A stretch of 64,000 nt of DNA from Gordonia sihwensis NBRC 108236 (GCF_000333035.1 NZ_BANU01000001.1:124001-188000); one strand, 5' to 3'. Counted from the first letter of the stretch, positions 36,277 through 45,953 are shown. Notes: generated by a model not told the origin, from the letters alone. Program-made: numbers and translations.

Positions 36277-37921
36277 CCTCCGCTGTCTGCTCTGTGGTCT
36301 GCTCGGTCGCGATCACGCCGGGAAGGCCGGCCACCAGCACCGCGCCGTGACCTGATTCGCGGCCTCCAGGGTCCGCGACGCGCACTTCGCCGCCGATCCG
36401 TCGCGCCAACTGTCGCACGATCGACATCCCCATCCCGCGGCCGCCAGGGACCGCGCCTGTCTTGGTGGTGATCCCTTCGGCGAAGATCTGCTCGGGATCG
36501 GAGAAGGGGATGCCCGCGCCGGAGTCGGCGACGGTCACCCACAGCACCTCGCCGGGGCCGTCGTACGAGTCGGTGAGTATCTCGACCTCCACCTCAGCGT
36601 CGGTTGAGCCCGCGGCCGCCTCGATGGCGTTGTCGAGCAGGTTTCCGACCACGGCGGTGACGGTGACCGGATCGGTCAGGCTTCCGGTGACCCAGGTCTG
36701 GTCGCCGAGACGGAGGGAGACGCCGTGTTCGCGGGCGTGCGCCGCCTTCGCCTCGAGGAACGCGTGGAGGTGGGGTTCGGTGACGTTCTCGATGCCGTCG
36801 AGTCCGCCGCTCGCGCCGGTTCCGGTCAGTTCGTCGAGATAGTCGAGGGCGTCGTCGACATGCCCGTGCCGCAGGAGTCCGGCGAGCACGTGCATCCGAT
36901 TCGCGGTCTCGTGTCGCTGGGCGCGGAGAGCAGTGCTCATCACCTGGATGGAGTCGTTCTCGCGCGCCAGTGCTTCGAAGTCGGTGCGGTCGATCACCGA
37001 CACCACCGTGCCGAGGTCCTGCCCTTCGGTGATGATGCGGTGCGACGAGACCAGGACGATCCGGTCGCCGACAGTGGCGGCGATGGGATCTGGCGTCGGA
37101 GTGGACACGACTCGGCGAACCCGCGGCGTGAGGCCGATGCCGTCGACCGGGCGCCCCACCGGGTGGTGGAGGGACAGGAGTTCGCATGCGGTCTCGTTGG
37201 CCACACGCACCACGCCGGTCGCGTCGACGGCCAGCACGCCGTCCGACAAGGAGTGGAGTACGGCACCCTGGTTCCGGACGAGTTCGGCGAGTTGGTCGGG
37301 CTGCAATCCGAGGGTGAGGCGCTGCCAGCGCCGAGCGAGAAGGATCGATCCGATTGTGCCGATCGCCATGGCGCCGAGCGCGATCCAGACGGTGGTCAGG
37401 ATGTCGCGGCGGGACTCGCCGGCGAGTTGACCGGTGGAGACGCCCACGCTCACCAATCCGATCACCTGTCCGCCGGCGCCACGGATGGGCACCTTGCCGC
37501 GGACGGATTCGCCGAGCGTGCCGCGGTCGGTCGTCAGGTCAGTCTTGCCGCTCAGAACGCGGTCGGCGTCGGTGGAGACGTGCTTGCCCAGCTCCACAGG
37601 GTCAGGATGGGCCAATCGCACGCCGTCGGCGTTCGCGATCACGATGAACAGTGCGGAGGTCGCGCGACGGACCGCTTCTGCCTGGCGCTGGACCGGTCCG
37701 TCGACCAAGTCTGTCGCCGGCAGCGACGTGCCCTGGTGGCTGCCGACGCCGGCGACCACGTCGGGGTCGACGGCGACGGTCTCGGCGATCGCGAGCGCCC
37801 GCTGCCCGTACTCTTCGCGAACCCGGTCGTCGGCCCCGGAGATCACCGCGCCGAAGCCGACGCCGAGGCTGACCGCGATGACGACCAACTGCAGCAGCAG
37901 CACCTGAGTTCGCAACCGCAT
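36260..37921 (-). CDS. CitA/DcuS-type sensor histidine kinase
   Basis: A 553-residue kinase. One membrane helix is near residues 7-29 and another near 176-197, flanking an extracytoplasmic PDC-type sensor that includes the GVSTGQL and VPIRGAGGQVIGLVSVG strands. A PAS domain follows (about 220-310). The H-box region QRHETANRMHVLAGLLRHG is near 335-353. The ATPase part shows the N-box VVGNLLDNAIEAA and G-boxes DSGAGIPF and GGRGMGMSIV. This is the citrate/C4-dicarboxylate-sensing HPK family. It is encoded just after the transporter and overlaps its regulator. Confidence 0.93.
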   Translation of the reverse strand: MRLRTQVLLLQLVVIAVSLGVGFGAVISGADDRVREEYGQRALAIAETVAVDPDVVAGVGSHQGTSLPATDLVDGPVQRQAEAVRRATSALFIVIANADGVRLAHPDPVELGKHVSTDADRVLSGKTDLTTDRGTLGESVRGKVPIRGAGGQVIGLVSVGVSTGQLAGESRRDILTTVWIALGAMAIGTIGSILLARRWQRLTLGLQPDQLAELVRNQGAVLHSLSDGVLAVDATGVVRVANETACELLSLHHPVGRPVDGIGLTPRVRRVVSTPTPDPIAATVGDRIVLVSSHRIITEGQDLGTVVSVIDRTDFEALARENDSIQVMSTALRAQRHETANRMHVLAGLLRHGHVDDALDYLDELTGTGASGGLDGIENVTEPHLHAFLEAKAAHAREHGVSLRLGDQTWVTGSLTDPVTVTAVVGNLLDNAIEAAAGSTDAEVEVEILTDSYDGPGEVLWVTVADSGAGIPFSDPEQIFAEGITTKTGAVPGGRGMGMSIVRQLARRIGGEVRVADPGGRESGHGAVLVAGLPGVIATEQTTEQTAEDESDD

Positions 37922-37959
37922 GGCGACAGCCTAGTGTCGCGATACCGCGTGCCACCGGG

Positions 37960-39384
37960 TCACAGCGGGATCGCGCCGATCAATCCGCCGACGACGAGCA
38001 TCGCGAGCGAGACCAGTGCGGCGCGCCAGAGGACCTGCTTGTGATGGTCGGCGAGGCTCACTCCGGCGAGAGCGACCAGCAGCAGGATCGCCGGGACCAG
38101 CGGGCTCTGCATGTGGAAGGGCTGGCCGGTGATCGACGCCCGAGCCATCTCGGTCGGATCGATGCCGTATTCGGCCGCGGTCTTCGACAGAACCGGCAGC
38201 ACGCCGAAGTAGAACGCATCGTTGCTCATCAGGAAGGTGAGCGGGATCGACAGGACGCCGATCACCACGGCCATATGCGGTCCCATCCAGGAGGGGATGC
38301 CGTCCGCGAGCCACCGAGCGATCGCGTCGACCATTCCGGTGCCGCTGAACACGCCGGTGAGCACGGCGGCCGTCAGCACCATGGCGACTACCGAGACGAT
38401 GCTCGAACTGTGCCGGGTGATCGCCTCCTGCTGATCCTTCAGATGCGGGAAGTTCACTGCGAGGGCGATCGCGGCCGCGATCATGAAGAGAACCGGGATC
38501 GCGATGATGTCGGCGCCGAGCACGGCCAGCAGCGCCACCGTCAGCGCCGCGTTGACCCAGAACAGCTTGGGACGAAGAGTGGTCCGGGTGGGATCGAGGA
38601 CGCCGGTGAGCGCCGAGTCTCCGTCGTTCGCGTCGTCCGAACCCCACGAGGAATCGGCTGCCGGCGTTCCGACAGCTTCGGCGGCGGTGATCGAGGCAGA
38701 GCCGCCGGTAGGCATGTCGTCGCGTCCGGCCCCGCGCGATGAGGCGAGCACCGATTCCCGGATCTCGATCCGCCCGATGCGGCGGCGCTCCAGCACACCG
38801 AGGTGGAATGCGAACGCGAAGACCACCAGCATGCCCGCCGCCAGCGCCGGAAGCATCGGCAGGAACACCGCGTTCGTATCGATCTTGAGGGCGGTCGCGG
38901 CGCGGGCGGTGGGGCCGCCCCAAGGCAGGATGTTCATCGTGCCGTTCGCGAGACCGGCGACCACGGTGAGCACGACCGGGGAGACGCCGAGCTTCAAGTA
39001 CAGCGGGAGCAGCGCGGCGGTGGTGATGATGAACGTCGTCGATCCGTCACCGTCGAGGGAGACGACGGCTGCGAGAGCCGCCGTGCCGACCACCAGGCGA
39101 GCGGGATCGTTGCGTACCAGTCGGACGATGAAGCGCACGATGGGGTCGAAGAGCCCGACGTCGATCATGAGTCCGAAGAAGATGATCGCGAAGAACAGCA
39201 TCGCGGCGGTGGGGGCGAGGTCGGCGATGCCGTCCTTGATCATGTCGCTGACCCCGAGTCCGGCACCGGCGAACAGGGCGAACGCGACCGGGACGAGAAT
39301 GAGCGCGACCACCGGTGTCGCGCGTTTGGTGATGATCAGGAACATGAAGGTGGCGACCATCGCCAACCCGAGCGCTACCAACAT
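37960..39384 (-). CDS. CitMHS-family citrate/Mg transporter
   Basis: A 474-residue carrier with about twelve hydrophobic segments. LALGLAMVATFMFLIITKR opens the protein and the LSLDGDGSTTFIITTAALLPLYLKLG region (near 109-134) is the CitMHS signature, with a second pattern MSNDAFYFGVLPVL near 384-397. The middle loop (about 205-260) is long and polar. The family exchanges protons for citrate complexed to magnesium or calcium. It heads a three-gene unit with its histidine kinase and response regulator downstream, so substrate sensing likely controls uptake. Confidence 0.92.
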   Translation of the reverse strand: MLVALGLAMVATFMFLIITKRATPVVALILVPVAFALFAGAGLGVSDMIKDGIADLAPTAAMLFFAIIFFGLMIDVGLFDPIVRFIVRLVRNDPARLVVGTAALAAVVSLDGDGSTTFIITTAALLPLYLKLGVSPVVLTVVAGLANGTMNILPWGGPTARAATALKIDTNAVFLPMLPALAAGMLVVFAFAFHLGVLERRRIGRIEIRESVLASSRGAGRDDMPTGGSASITAAEAVGTPAADSSWGSDDANDGDSALTGVLDPTRTTLRPKLFWVNAALTVALLAVLGADIIAIPVLFMIAAAIALAVNFPHLKDQQEAITRHSSSIVSVVAMVLTAAVLTGVFSGTGMVDAIARWLADGIPSWMGPHMAVVIGVLSIPLTFLMSNDAFYFGVLPVLSKTAAEYGIDPTEMARASITGQPFHMQSPLVPAILLLVALAGVSLADHHKQVLWRAALVSLAMLVVGGLIGAIPL

Positions 39385-39592
39385 TGCGTGCTCCTTCGTG
39401 CCGTGAAGTTCCGGAAGGTCGTGTGACCCGCCACTTGAGCACTCTGGTCGTAACGTGAATCACAGTCGAGGTTGTGTGCGTTAGTCGCCTTTCGCGCATT
39501 GTGCGCAGGGCCCGTACAGCGCCGGCGTCTAACGCGTGGGCCTGTGGACAGCGGCCTGGGAGACGTCACGGTGCCCCGATAGCCTGTGACTC

Positions 39593-40426
39593 ATGCGCGA
39601 CGACAAACTGCTCACCCGGATCGGCGGTCTCCTGCGGCAGGCGGAGGGCACGGACAACGAGCACGAGGCGGAGGCGTTCATGGCGGCCGCTCAGCGGCTC
39701 GCGACGGCGGCCTCGATCGATCTCGCGATGGCCCGGGCGCACGATCCCGCAGCCAGGAAGGCCGCCGCGCCGATCACCCGGCAGATCGAGATCGGCAAGG
39801 CGGGCAAGCGGGGACTGCGGACATACGTGCAGTTGTTCGTGCAGATCGCACAGGCCAATGATGTGACATGCGACGTGGCGTCCAATTCCACCTTCGTGAT
39901 CGCTTACGGCTTCGAGACCGACATCGACGCCTGCGAGGCGCTGTACACGTCGCTGGTGATTCAGATGGTGGCCGCGAGCGATGCGTACCTGAAGTCGGGG
40001 GCGTACAAGGGGGAGACTGCCAGGCAGATGGTCACCAAGACCGCGGGCTACCGCCGTCGACGTGTGGTCGAGGAGAAGGCGCTCTCGCCGATCACCGCCC
40101 GGCTCAACTTCCAATCGGCGTTCGCGGCACGGATCGGCACCCGGCTCCGCGCGGCGCGCGACGAACAGCAGCGGGAGACGGTGCGCATCGAGACCGAGAG
40201 CGGCCCGGCGCGCTCGGTCTCCTCGGCGGTCGCGCTGCGGGACAAACAATTGGAGATCAAGGACTTCTACCGCTCCGAATCGAAGGCCCGCGGAACGTGG
40301 CGTGCGAGCAGTGCCACGGCCGGGTACTCTTCGGCCGCGCGCCAGGCCGGCGACCGTGCCGGCCGGCGCGCGCGCATCGGCGCCGACCGGGAGTTCGGTG
40401 CGCCGCGCGGCGCGCTCGAATCGTGA
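39593..40426 (+). CDS. DUF2786 domain protein
   Basis: A 277-residue protein. The N-terminal DUF2786 domain, LLTRIGGLLRQAEGTDNEHEAEAFMAAAQRLATAA (cited by its ends, residues 5-40), is followed by a mixed alpha/beta region with a second conserved segment VTCDVASNSTFVIAYGFETDIDACEALYTSL. A basic C-terminal tail has repeated Arg/Ala (SAARQAGDRAGRRARIGADRE). No enzyme motif is visible. Its stop overlaps the next gene by GTGA, so they are translated together with a metallohydrolase. Function unknown. Confidence 0.85.
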   Translation: MRDDKLLTRIGGLLRQAEGTDNEHEAEAFMAAAQRLATAASIDLAMARAHDPAARKAAAPITRQIEIGKAGKRGLRTYVQLFVQIAQANDVTCDVASNSTFVIAYGFETDIDACEALYTSLVIQMVAASDAYLKSGAYKGETARQMVTKTAGYRRRRVVEEKALSPITARLNFQSAFAARIGTRLRAARDEQQRETVRIETESGPARSVSSAVALRDKQLEIKDFYRSESKARGTWRASSATAGYSSAARQAGDRAGRRARIGADREFGAPRGALES

Positions 40427-40917
40427 GCCGCGACCAGACGCGCCGACGGCTGTACGACGCTGAGCGCCTGGTGTTGCGGATGTTCGAGCGGGCGGGCGGC
40501 GCGCATACGGTGCAGCTCGCCGGCACCGAACTGACGTTGCCCGCGGAGGCGAGGTTCGGTTCGGTGGACGACGTCTCCGCGTACGCCCGGCGCGTTCTGG
40601 CCCTGCCGTCGGTTCGGGCGGAGTTCACTCGGGCGATCGTCCCGGTCCGGGTTCGGACGAGACGAGGCGAACGTGCCGCGCACTACGAGCGGGCGACCGC
40701 GACCATCGCCGTCCCGGACTCGGCCGGCGGTCGCTGGGCACTGCGGGAACTCGTCGTCCTGCACGAGTTGGCGCATCACTTGGACGAGGTGGGCGCTCCG
40801 GCCCATGGTCCGGCGTTCGTCGGAGCTCTGATCGGGCTCGTCGAGCGGGTCCTCGGGCCCGAGGCAGCGTTGGTCTACCGCGTCGTCTTCGGCGACAGCG
40901 GACTGTCGGCGCGCTAA
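40423..40917 (+). CDS. TIGR04338-type zinc metallohydrolase
   Basis: A 164-residue protein with a zincin-like motif HELAHHLDEVGAPAHGPAF (HExxH plus a downstream histidine, near residues 114-132). The N-terminus is helical (TRRRLYDAERLVLRMFE). This architecture matches the TIGR04338 family of actinobacterial small metallohydrolases. The GTG at 40423 makes a 4-bp overlap with the DUF2786 gene, a constant pairing as far as I recall. The convergent CocE gene overlaps its stop by 4 bp. The substrate is unknown. Confidence 0.85.
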   Translation: MSRDQTRRRLYDAERLVLRMFERAGGAHTVQLAGTELTLPAEARFGSVDDVSAYARRVLALPSVRAEFTRAIVPVRVRTRRGERAAHYERATATIAVPDSAGGRWALRELVVLHELAHHLDEVGAPAHGPAFVGALIGLVERVLGPEAALVYRVVFGDSGLSAR

Positions 40918-42977
40918 CCCCGCTGCGCGGTCGCGGCGACGATCGGCACCGGGGCGGCACCGAGCTCGCCGTCGGTCTGGAAGGTCAGGTAGCTGGGCTT
41001 CGCCGGGTCCAGGACCAGCTGCTGACGGCGCCCGCGGGCCTTGATCAGGTCGGGGACGATCGTCAGATAGCGCGGCAGGCTCGCCGCGTACACGTCCACC
41101 CGCAGCCGGTGGCCCGGGGCCAGGACCGCGTCCGTGGGCACGAGGTCGACGTCGATGCGGACCGGCTCGTCCGCGGGAACGGGCAGCCGGCGTGACCGCG
41201 TCAGGTAGTGGTACGCGTCGAGCAGCACGCCGTCGTCGGTGTAGGTGGACCGCGACGGGTCGAGCGCGCGGTTGGAGGCCGTGAGTGCGCCGTTGGTCAG
41301 CACGGTCGACGTCCCGTCGGGTGCGACGTCGTTGACCGTCACGGCCCAGATCCCCTCGTGCGCCGTCGTGGAGACGTTCAGACGCAGATTCATCTCGCCG
41401 GAGACCTGCGTCGGCCGGTCGACCGGCTCGCTGGTGAACGACAGGGCCGCCTCCTCCTGGAAGCGGGCATCGGTCGCGAAGCTGTCGCCGAGCACGATGG
41501 CGGCGCCCGCGGTCACCTGCGCGAGATCGCGGGAGACGAATCCGCGCAGGCTCGGCCGGATCCGCAGGGAGCGGCGCCGGGAGGCCGGTGAACTGCGCAG
41601 CGTGCCGTCGTGTTGCGCGTGCAGTGCGGTTCCGGTGGGCCCCTCGGTCAGGAACAGGCGCCGCGGTGCCACCTCCTGCCGGGGGAACGACGGTCCGCAC
41701 GACCACGCGCCGCCCTGCTGTTCCAGGGTCACCGGTCCGTAGGCGTCGACTCCGTTCTCGACGCCCTTGAGCCAGCGGTCGAACCACGCCCGCTGGAGGA
41801 CGTCGAGGCGGGGCGGTGCGAACGGGCGCTCGTGACCGAACCCCGGGTCGAGGTGGTAGCCGTCGGCGATGAGCGCCTGCTTGCGTCCGGGCTCCATCTG
41901 CAGCTTGGAGTAGACGCGCGTGGCACTGCGGCCGAAGAGATCGTGCCAGCCGCCGACCGTGAACGTGGGACACACGATGTTCTCGATCGCGGGATCGCGC
42001 TCGGCGAAGTACGGATCGTCGAAGATCCGGTCGTCTCGAGCGGTCAGGAAGCCCCACATCAGCGACGGCATCTCCGTGGCCGGAGACTTCACGCGCGCCG
42101 ACAGCCACCGGTACGCGTCGCCGCGCAGCACGTCGGCGACGGCGGTGGCCGGGTTCGGCAGCCACTTGAGCCCGTTGACCAGTGCCAGCCACAGCGGGAT
42201 GAAGGCCGACGGCATACCGCCGGTGATGTAGATGTCGCGGACCACGTCCTCGCTGCCCTCGACGGCGAAGACGGCTTTGAGTTCCTCGGGGCGGTGTCCC
42301 GCCGTCTGCAGGGAGTTGATGGCCGAATACGACCATCCGGTCATCCCGACGCCGTCGGCGTACCAGTCCTGAGCGCTGATCCAGTCGATCACCTCGAGGC
42401 TGTCCTGCTGTTCGCGGGAGCCGAGGATCTGCCATTTGCCGTGCGAGGTTCCGGTGCCCCGGACGTCCACCAGGACCTGTACGTACCCGGCGCGCACCAG
42501 ATTCCGGTTGATGCCGAAGACGTCCCACAGCCCTTTGGAGAAGGTGCGCGTGATGCGCGTGGCGCCGGCGAGCGGCCCCTCGTCGGCGACCATCATCGCG
42601 CTGGCGGTCTGGACGGTCTTGCCGATCACGGGAGCGTGCAGTGCGTGGTCGAGCCCGTCCAGCACTGCCCGGTTATAGGGATTCATGTTGAGGATCGCCG
42701 GCAGGGGAGTGCGGATCGGCTGACCGAACCGATTCGCCGGCCGGACGAGCGTGGCGCGCAGGGTGACCCCGTCGCTCATGGTGAGACGAATGCTGCGGTC
42801 GATGTGAACGCGCGGATAGGGCTTCGGCCCGTCGACGGCTCGACGCCATTCGAGGCCGGCGACTCCGCCGGCGGCATCGCGGTAGTCGGGTGCCGGGATC
42901 AGAGCCGGACGTTCCTGCGGGACTGCGAATCCGCTCTGCCCGTCGGCCAGGCCGCCCAGGTCGTACTGAAGCGTCAT
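40914..42977 (-). CDS. CocE/NonD-family serine hydrolase
   Basis: A 687-residue protein of the X-Pro dipeptidyl-peptidase S15/CocE class. The alpha/beta-hydrolase domain spans about 60-400, with the nucleophile S216 in GMTGWSYSAINS and the acidic and histidine partners probably in VCPTFTVGGWHDLFG and the following DGYHLDPGFGH. The C-terminal jelly-roll (about 430-680) ends in the typical LAPGHRLRVDVYAASLPRYL. No signal peptide is seen. The ATG at 42977 is chosen over one at 43004 because GGGGGA lies 9 bp upstream. Substrates of relatives are esters and acyl-amide drugs. Confidence 0.85.
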   Translation of the reverse strand: MTLQYDLGGLADGQSGFAVPQERPALIPAPDYRDAAGGVAGLEWRRAVDGPKPYPRVHIDRSIRLTMSDGVTLRATLVRPANRFGQPIRTPLPAILNMNPYNRAVLDGLDHALHAPVIGKTVQTASAMMVADEGPLAGATRITRTFSKGLWDVFGINRNLVRAGYVQVLVDVRGTGTSHGKWQILGSREQQDSLEVIDWISAQDWYADGVGMTGWSYSAINSLQTAGHRPEELKAVFAVEGSEDVVRDIYITGGMPSAFIPLWLALVNGLKWLPNPATAVADVLRGDAYRWLSARVKSPATEMPSLMWGFLTARDDRIFDDPYFAERDPAIENIVCPTFTVGGWHDLFGRSATRVYSKLQMEPGRKQALIADGYHLDPGFGHERPFAPPRLDVLQRAWFDRWLKGVENGVDAYGPVTLEQQGGAWSCGPSFPRQEVAPRRLFLTEGPTGTALHAQHDGTLRSSPASRRRSLRIRPSLRGFVSRDLAQVTAGAAIVLGDSFATDARFQEEAALSFTSEPVDRPTQVSGEMNLRLNVSTTAHEGIWAVTVNDVAPDGTSTVLTNGALTASNRALDPSRSTYTDDGVLLDAYHYLTRSRRLPVPADEPVRIDVDLVPTDAVLAPGHRLRVDVYAASLPRYLTIVPDLIKARGRRQQLVLDPAKPSYLTFQTDGELGAAPVPIVAATAQRG

Positions 42978-43093
42978 TCTCACGTCCCCCTTTGCATTCG
43001 TCACAGTGCGGGCTGGAGTCGGCCCGAGCGCATCGGTGTGGCGTGAGTCACGCGGGCGTCCTCCCTAATCTAAAACGATGCACAGCCAGATCG

Positions 43094-44290
43094 TTAATCC
43101 GGGGTTGCCGAACCGGTGTGCTCGCTTGACCCGATCGTGACCGAGACAGCCGCCTCGAGCAGGATTCCGGCCGAGATCTGAACGGAGAGATCCCGTTCGG
43201 GGACGCTCGACGACTTGACTGCGCCGCCGATCCTCTGCGCCGCGGCGCCGGTCGCGTCCGGCAGACGCGCCGGCCTGTGCCAGTCCGGTCCGAAGACCGG
43301 CAGTCCCTGCGGGTCGGTGGCGCGGTTGTCCCACGCGGCCTGTGCCGCGGTGAGGACCAGTCCCGCCGCCGCTGAACGCAGTTCGCCGGCGCCCGCCGCC
43401 TCACGGGGAAGGTCTGTCGCGACCAGTGCGAGATAGCGGGCGAGGATGCCGGCGAAGAGGCCGCCGTCCCCGCCGCCGGCGCCGCGAATCACACCGTCGA
43501 CGGTCATGCGGTCGCCGACTGCTCGCAGGATCCGGTCGATGCGGTCCAGGTGCACGGGTGAACCGGTGAGGCGAAAGGCCTCGGTCTCGGCACCGAGGGC
43601 GACGCCCTGGCAGTAGGTGAAGACCGTTGAGTCGAGCTCACGCGTGCCGTCCGGTCGGGACCACACGCCGTCGGCGATCAATCCCGACGGCAGGCGCAGT
43701 TCGCGTTCGATCCAATCGGCCATCTCCACGGCACGGTCGGGTCGGCCGGTGCGGGCCAGCAGAATCGCGGCCGGACCGTTGGCGGGGGTGTTGAAGAACG
43801 AGTCGGTGGTCCGCCAGGGGATTCCGCCGCCGAGTTCGGGTGACCACGCGTCGTGCATCCGGTCCCGCAGCGTGTGCAGCGCCCGGCGGTGCGATGTGCC
43901 CGCGGTGTCGTGCAGATGGCGACCGGCGCGTTCGAGAGCCAGGCCCAGCCACGCCATGTCGTCGTAGTAGGCATTGGTCCAGTGCGCGACGTTCCGCACC
44001 CAGATCCCGCGCAGCAGCGCCGCGGCGTCGTCGGCGCAGCGCCGGTCCTCCCGGTGGACGGCGCCGTCGACGAGCAGGTCCACCAGATGGGCCTGCCACC
44101 AGTAGTTCCATGACGCTGTCAGGCGCTCGCGCGAGAGCGGTCGTCCGGGCATCGGCCAGGCGACCCGGCCGATGCGGGTGAACGGCAGCCAGCCGCCGAC
44201 CCGGCGCAGGTGGCGAGCGGCGATCGCGGATTGTGCGGCGGCGGCTCGGTCCTGTGCCTGCACCTCGGCCGATTTGGAATCGGGGCTCAT
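43094..44290 (-). CDS. Cytosolic GH76-like alpha-mannanase-family protein
   Basis: A 398-residue alpha/alpha-barrel protein of the GH76 group. The catalytic aspartate pair is D110-D111 in NAYYDDMAWLGLALERAG, the family hallmark. Other helices such as WWQAHLVDLLVDG and GGIPWRTTDSFFNTPANGPAAILLA fit endo-alpha-1,6-mannanase-like barrels. No signal peptide is present, while most family members are secreted. Relatives act on alpha-1,6-mannose backbones such as lipomannan; a cytosolic form might recycle fragments. It is divergent from rplJ (318-bp gap) and about 115 bp upstream of CocE on the same strand. The earlier in-frame ATG at 44338 adds residues without family likeness. Confidence 0.85.
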   Translation of the reverse strand: MSPDSKSAEVQAQDRAAAAQSAIAARHLRRVGGWLPFTRIGRVAWPMPGRPLSRERLTASWNYWWQAHLVDLLVDGAVHREDRRCADDAAALLRGIWVRNVAHWTNAYYDDMAWLGLALERAGRHLHDTAGTSHRRALHTLRDRMHDAWSPELGGGIPWRTTDSFFNTPANGPAAILLARTGRPDRAVEMADWIERELRLPSGLIADGVWSRPDGTRELDSTVFTYCQGVALGAETEAFRLTGSPVHLDRIDRILRAVGDRMTVDGVIRGAGGGDGGLFAGILARYLALVATDLPREAAGAGELRSAAAGLVLTAAQAAWDNRATDPQGLPVFGPDWHRPARLPDATGAAAQRIGGAVKSSSVPERDLSVQISAGILLEAAVSVTIGSSEHTGSATPD

Positions 44291-44430
44291 GCCGGTTAGC
44301 CTATTAGCCGGTGCAATGAGTCCGACGAGGTCGGACACTTTGCGTCAGTTCAACCAGAGACCGTTGGTTGTCGGAAGTGTTTCCGATCGAAGGCCCGATG
44401 CGAGTCGGCGGCCCACGCAGGATGAACGTG

Positions 44431-44497
44431 GTGAGACCATCTCACGGCCTTCGTGCCGTGCTGTGCGCGCCCCGTGCCTCCTGCCCGGGGCGTTTTT
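44431..44497 (+). promoter_or_regulatory. Structured rplJ leader with terminator-like hairpin
   Basis: Three hairpins stand in series in the 318-bp gap before rplJ: GTGAGA-CCA-TCTCAC (44431-44445), ACGGC-N6-GCCGT (44444-44459), and CGCCCCG-N11-CGGGGCG followed by TTTTT (44468-44497). The last has the form of an intrinsic terminator, 110 bp before the rplJ start. This suggests autogenous attenuation, as known for L10 leaders of other bacteria. I saw no clear promoter further upstream, and no gene in the gap. Confidence 0.6.
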
Positions 44498-44607
44498 CAT
44501 TTCTCGCGGACCCCTCGTCGAGCGCCCCCGCCTCCCACCGCATTCTCTGGACAGAGGTGCCCCGGTACGCCGGGGCACGACGAATGTGACACGAGAGGAG
44601 GCGAAGT

Positions 44608-45138
44608 ATGGCTAAGGCTGACAAGGTCTCTGCAGTTGCAGAGATCACCGAGCAGTTCAACGGTTCCACCGCTGCTGTGATCACGGAGTACCGCGGACTG
44701 ACGGTGCCGCAGCTCCAGGAGCTGCGTCGCTCGCTCGGCGAAGGCGCTACCTACTCCGTCGCCAAGAACACCCTCGTCAAGCGCGCCGCTGCTGAGGCGG
44801 GCCTCGAGGGTCTCGACGACCTGTTCTCCGGTCCGACCGCGATCGCCTTCATCGAAGGTGAGCCGGTTGTGGCCGCCAAGGCGATCAAGACGTTCGCCAA
44901 GGACAACAAGAACCTGGTCATCAAGGGCGGCTTCATGGACGGCCGTGCGCTGTCCGTGGCGGAGATCGAGCAGATCGCCGACCTGGAGACCCGTGAGGTC
45001 CTGCTGGCAAAGCTGGCGGGCGCCATGAAGGGCAACTTGGCAAAGGCCGCAGGGCTGTTCACCCAGCCCGCATCGCAGGTCGCGCGGCTCGCCGCGGCCC
45101 TGCAGGAGAAGCAGGAAGCCGGCGGCGAAGCCGCGTAG
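44608..45138 (+). CDS. rplJ: 50S ribosomal protein L10
   Basis: A 176-residue L10 with N-terminal [36 protein letters not shown] (cited by its ends, near residues 6-41) that binds rRNA, followed by [12 protein letters not shown] near 46-57, and a C-terminal helix ([13 protein letters not shown]) that carries L7/L12 dimers. Complete. A GAGAGGAGG site lies before the ATG at 44608. It is first in the rplJ-rplL unit. Confidence 0.98.
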   Translation: MAKADKVSAVAEITEQFNGSTAAVITEYRGLTVPQLQELRRSLGEGATYSVAKNTLVKRAAAEAGLEGLDDLFSGPTAIAFIEGEPVVAAKAIKTFAKDNKNLVIKGGFMDGRALSVAEIEQIADLETREVLLAKLAGAMKGNLAKAAGLFTQPASQVARLAAALQEKQEAGGEAA

Positions 45139-45238
45139 CTCACTGCCCTCTCCACTTCGGCTCCGGCCGATCACCCATGAACCAGCCTGCGACGCAGGCG
45201 CCCCCGTTCCGGCGGGGATCTAACGGAAGGACGCCATC

Positions 45239-45625
45239 ATGGCGAAGCTCACCGCTGACGAGCTCATCGAGCAGTTCAAGGAACTGACCCTGCTGGAGCT
45301 CAGCGATTTCGTGAAGAAGTTCGAAGAGGTCTTCGAGGTCACCGCTGCCGCTCCGGTCGCCGTCGCCGCCGCCGGTGCTCCGGCCGCCGCTGCCGAGGCC
45401 GCTGCCGAGCAGGACGAGTTCGACGTCGTTCTCGAGTCGGCCGGCGACAAGAAGATCCAGGTCATCAAGGTCGTCCGCGAGGTCGTCTCGGGCCTGGGCC
45501 TGAAGGAGGCCAAGGATCTCGTCGAGGGTGCCCCGAAGGCTCTCCTGGAGAAGGTCAGCAAGGAAGACGCCGAGGCTGCCAAGGCCAAGCTCGAAGAGGC
45601 CGGCGCTTCGATCTCGCTCAAGTGA
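45239..45625 (+). CDS. rplL: 50S ribosomal protein L7/L12
   Basis: A 128-residue L7/L12: N-terminal dimer domain ([22 protein letters not shown]), an Ala-rich hinge near residues 36-55, and C-terminal domain from [23 protein letters not shown] onward, ending in [11 protein letters not shown]. It recruits translation factors to the ribosome. The 100-bp gap after rplJ has a GGAAGGA site before the ATG. A strong terminator follows. Confidence 0.98.
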   Translation: MAKLTADELIEQFKELTLLELSDFVKKFEEVFEVTAAAPVAVAAAGAPAAAAEAAAEQDEFDVVLESAGDKKIQVIKVVREVVSGLGLKEAKDLVEGAPKALLEKVSKEDAEAAKAKLEEAGASISLK

Positions 45626-45668
45626 TCTGATCGACGATCACGAGATCGCCGCATAGGCGATCGCCGAG

Positions 45669-45703
45669 GCGGGGCTCGCAGGGATACCTGCGGGCCCCGC
45701 TTT
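45669..45703 (+). terminator. Terminator after rplL
   Basis: GCGGGGCTCGCAGG at 45669-45682 pairs almost fully with CCTGCGGGCCCCGC at 45687-45700 (one mismatched step), with a 4-nt loop and TTT after it. It closes the rplJL transcript 44 bp past the stop. Confidence 0.8.
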
Positions 45704-45953
45704 CGTCGTTCTCTCAGGCGGTTGTCGAGACGGCCGAAGTGGCCGCCGGAGCGGCCGCTGAACGACCCCAGGGCGGGCGGTCTTCGCCCGAGGCGGGCCG
45801 GGGGCCGGGCCGGCATCGCGGGCCACTGAGGGGCCGCTGGGCACACTTTCCGCTGGTGTGACGGGTATCTCGCTTCAGATCGGCGTTCGCTTTGGACCAC
45901 GCCGCTTCTTTGGGTATTCTCAGGCCACCAAGATGTTACTAGCGGGTACAGCA

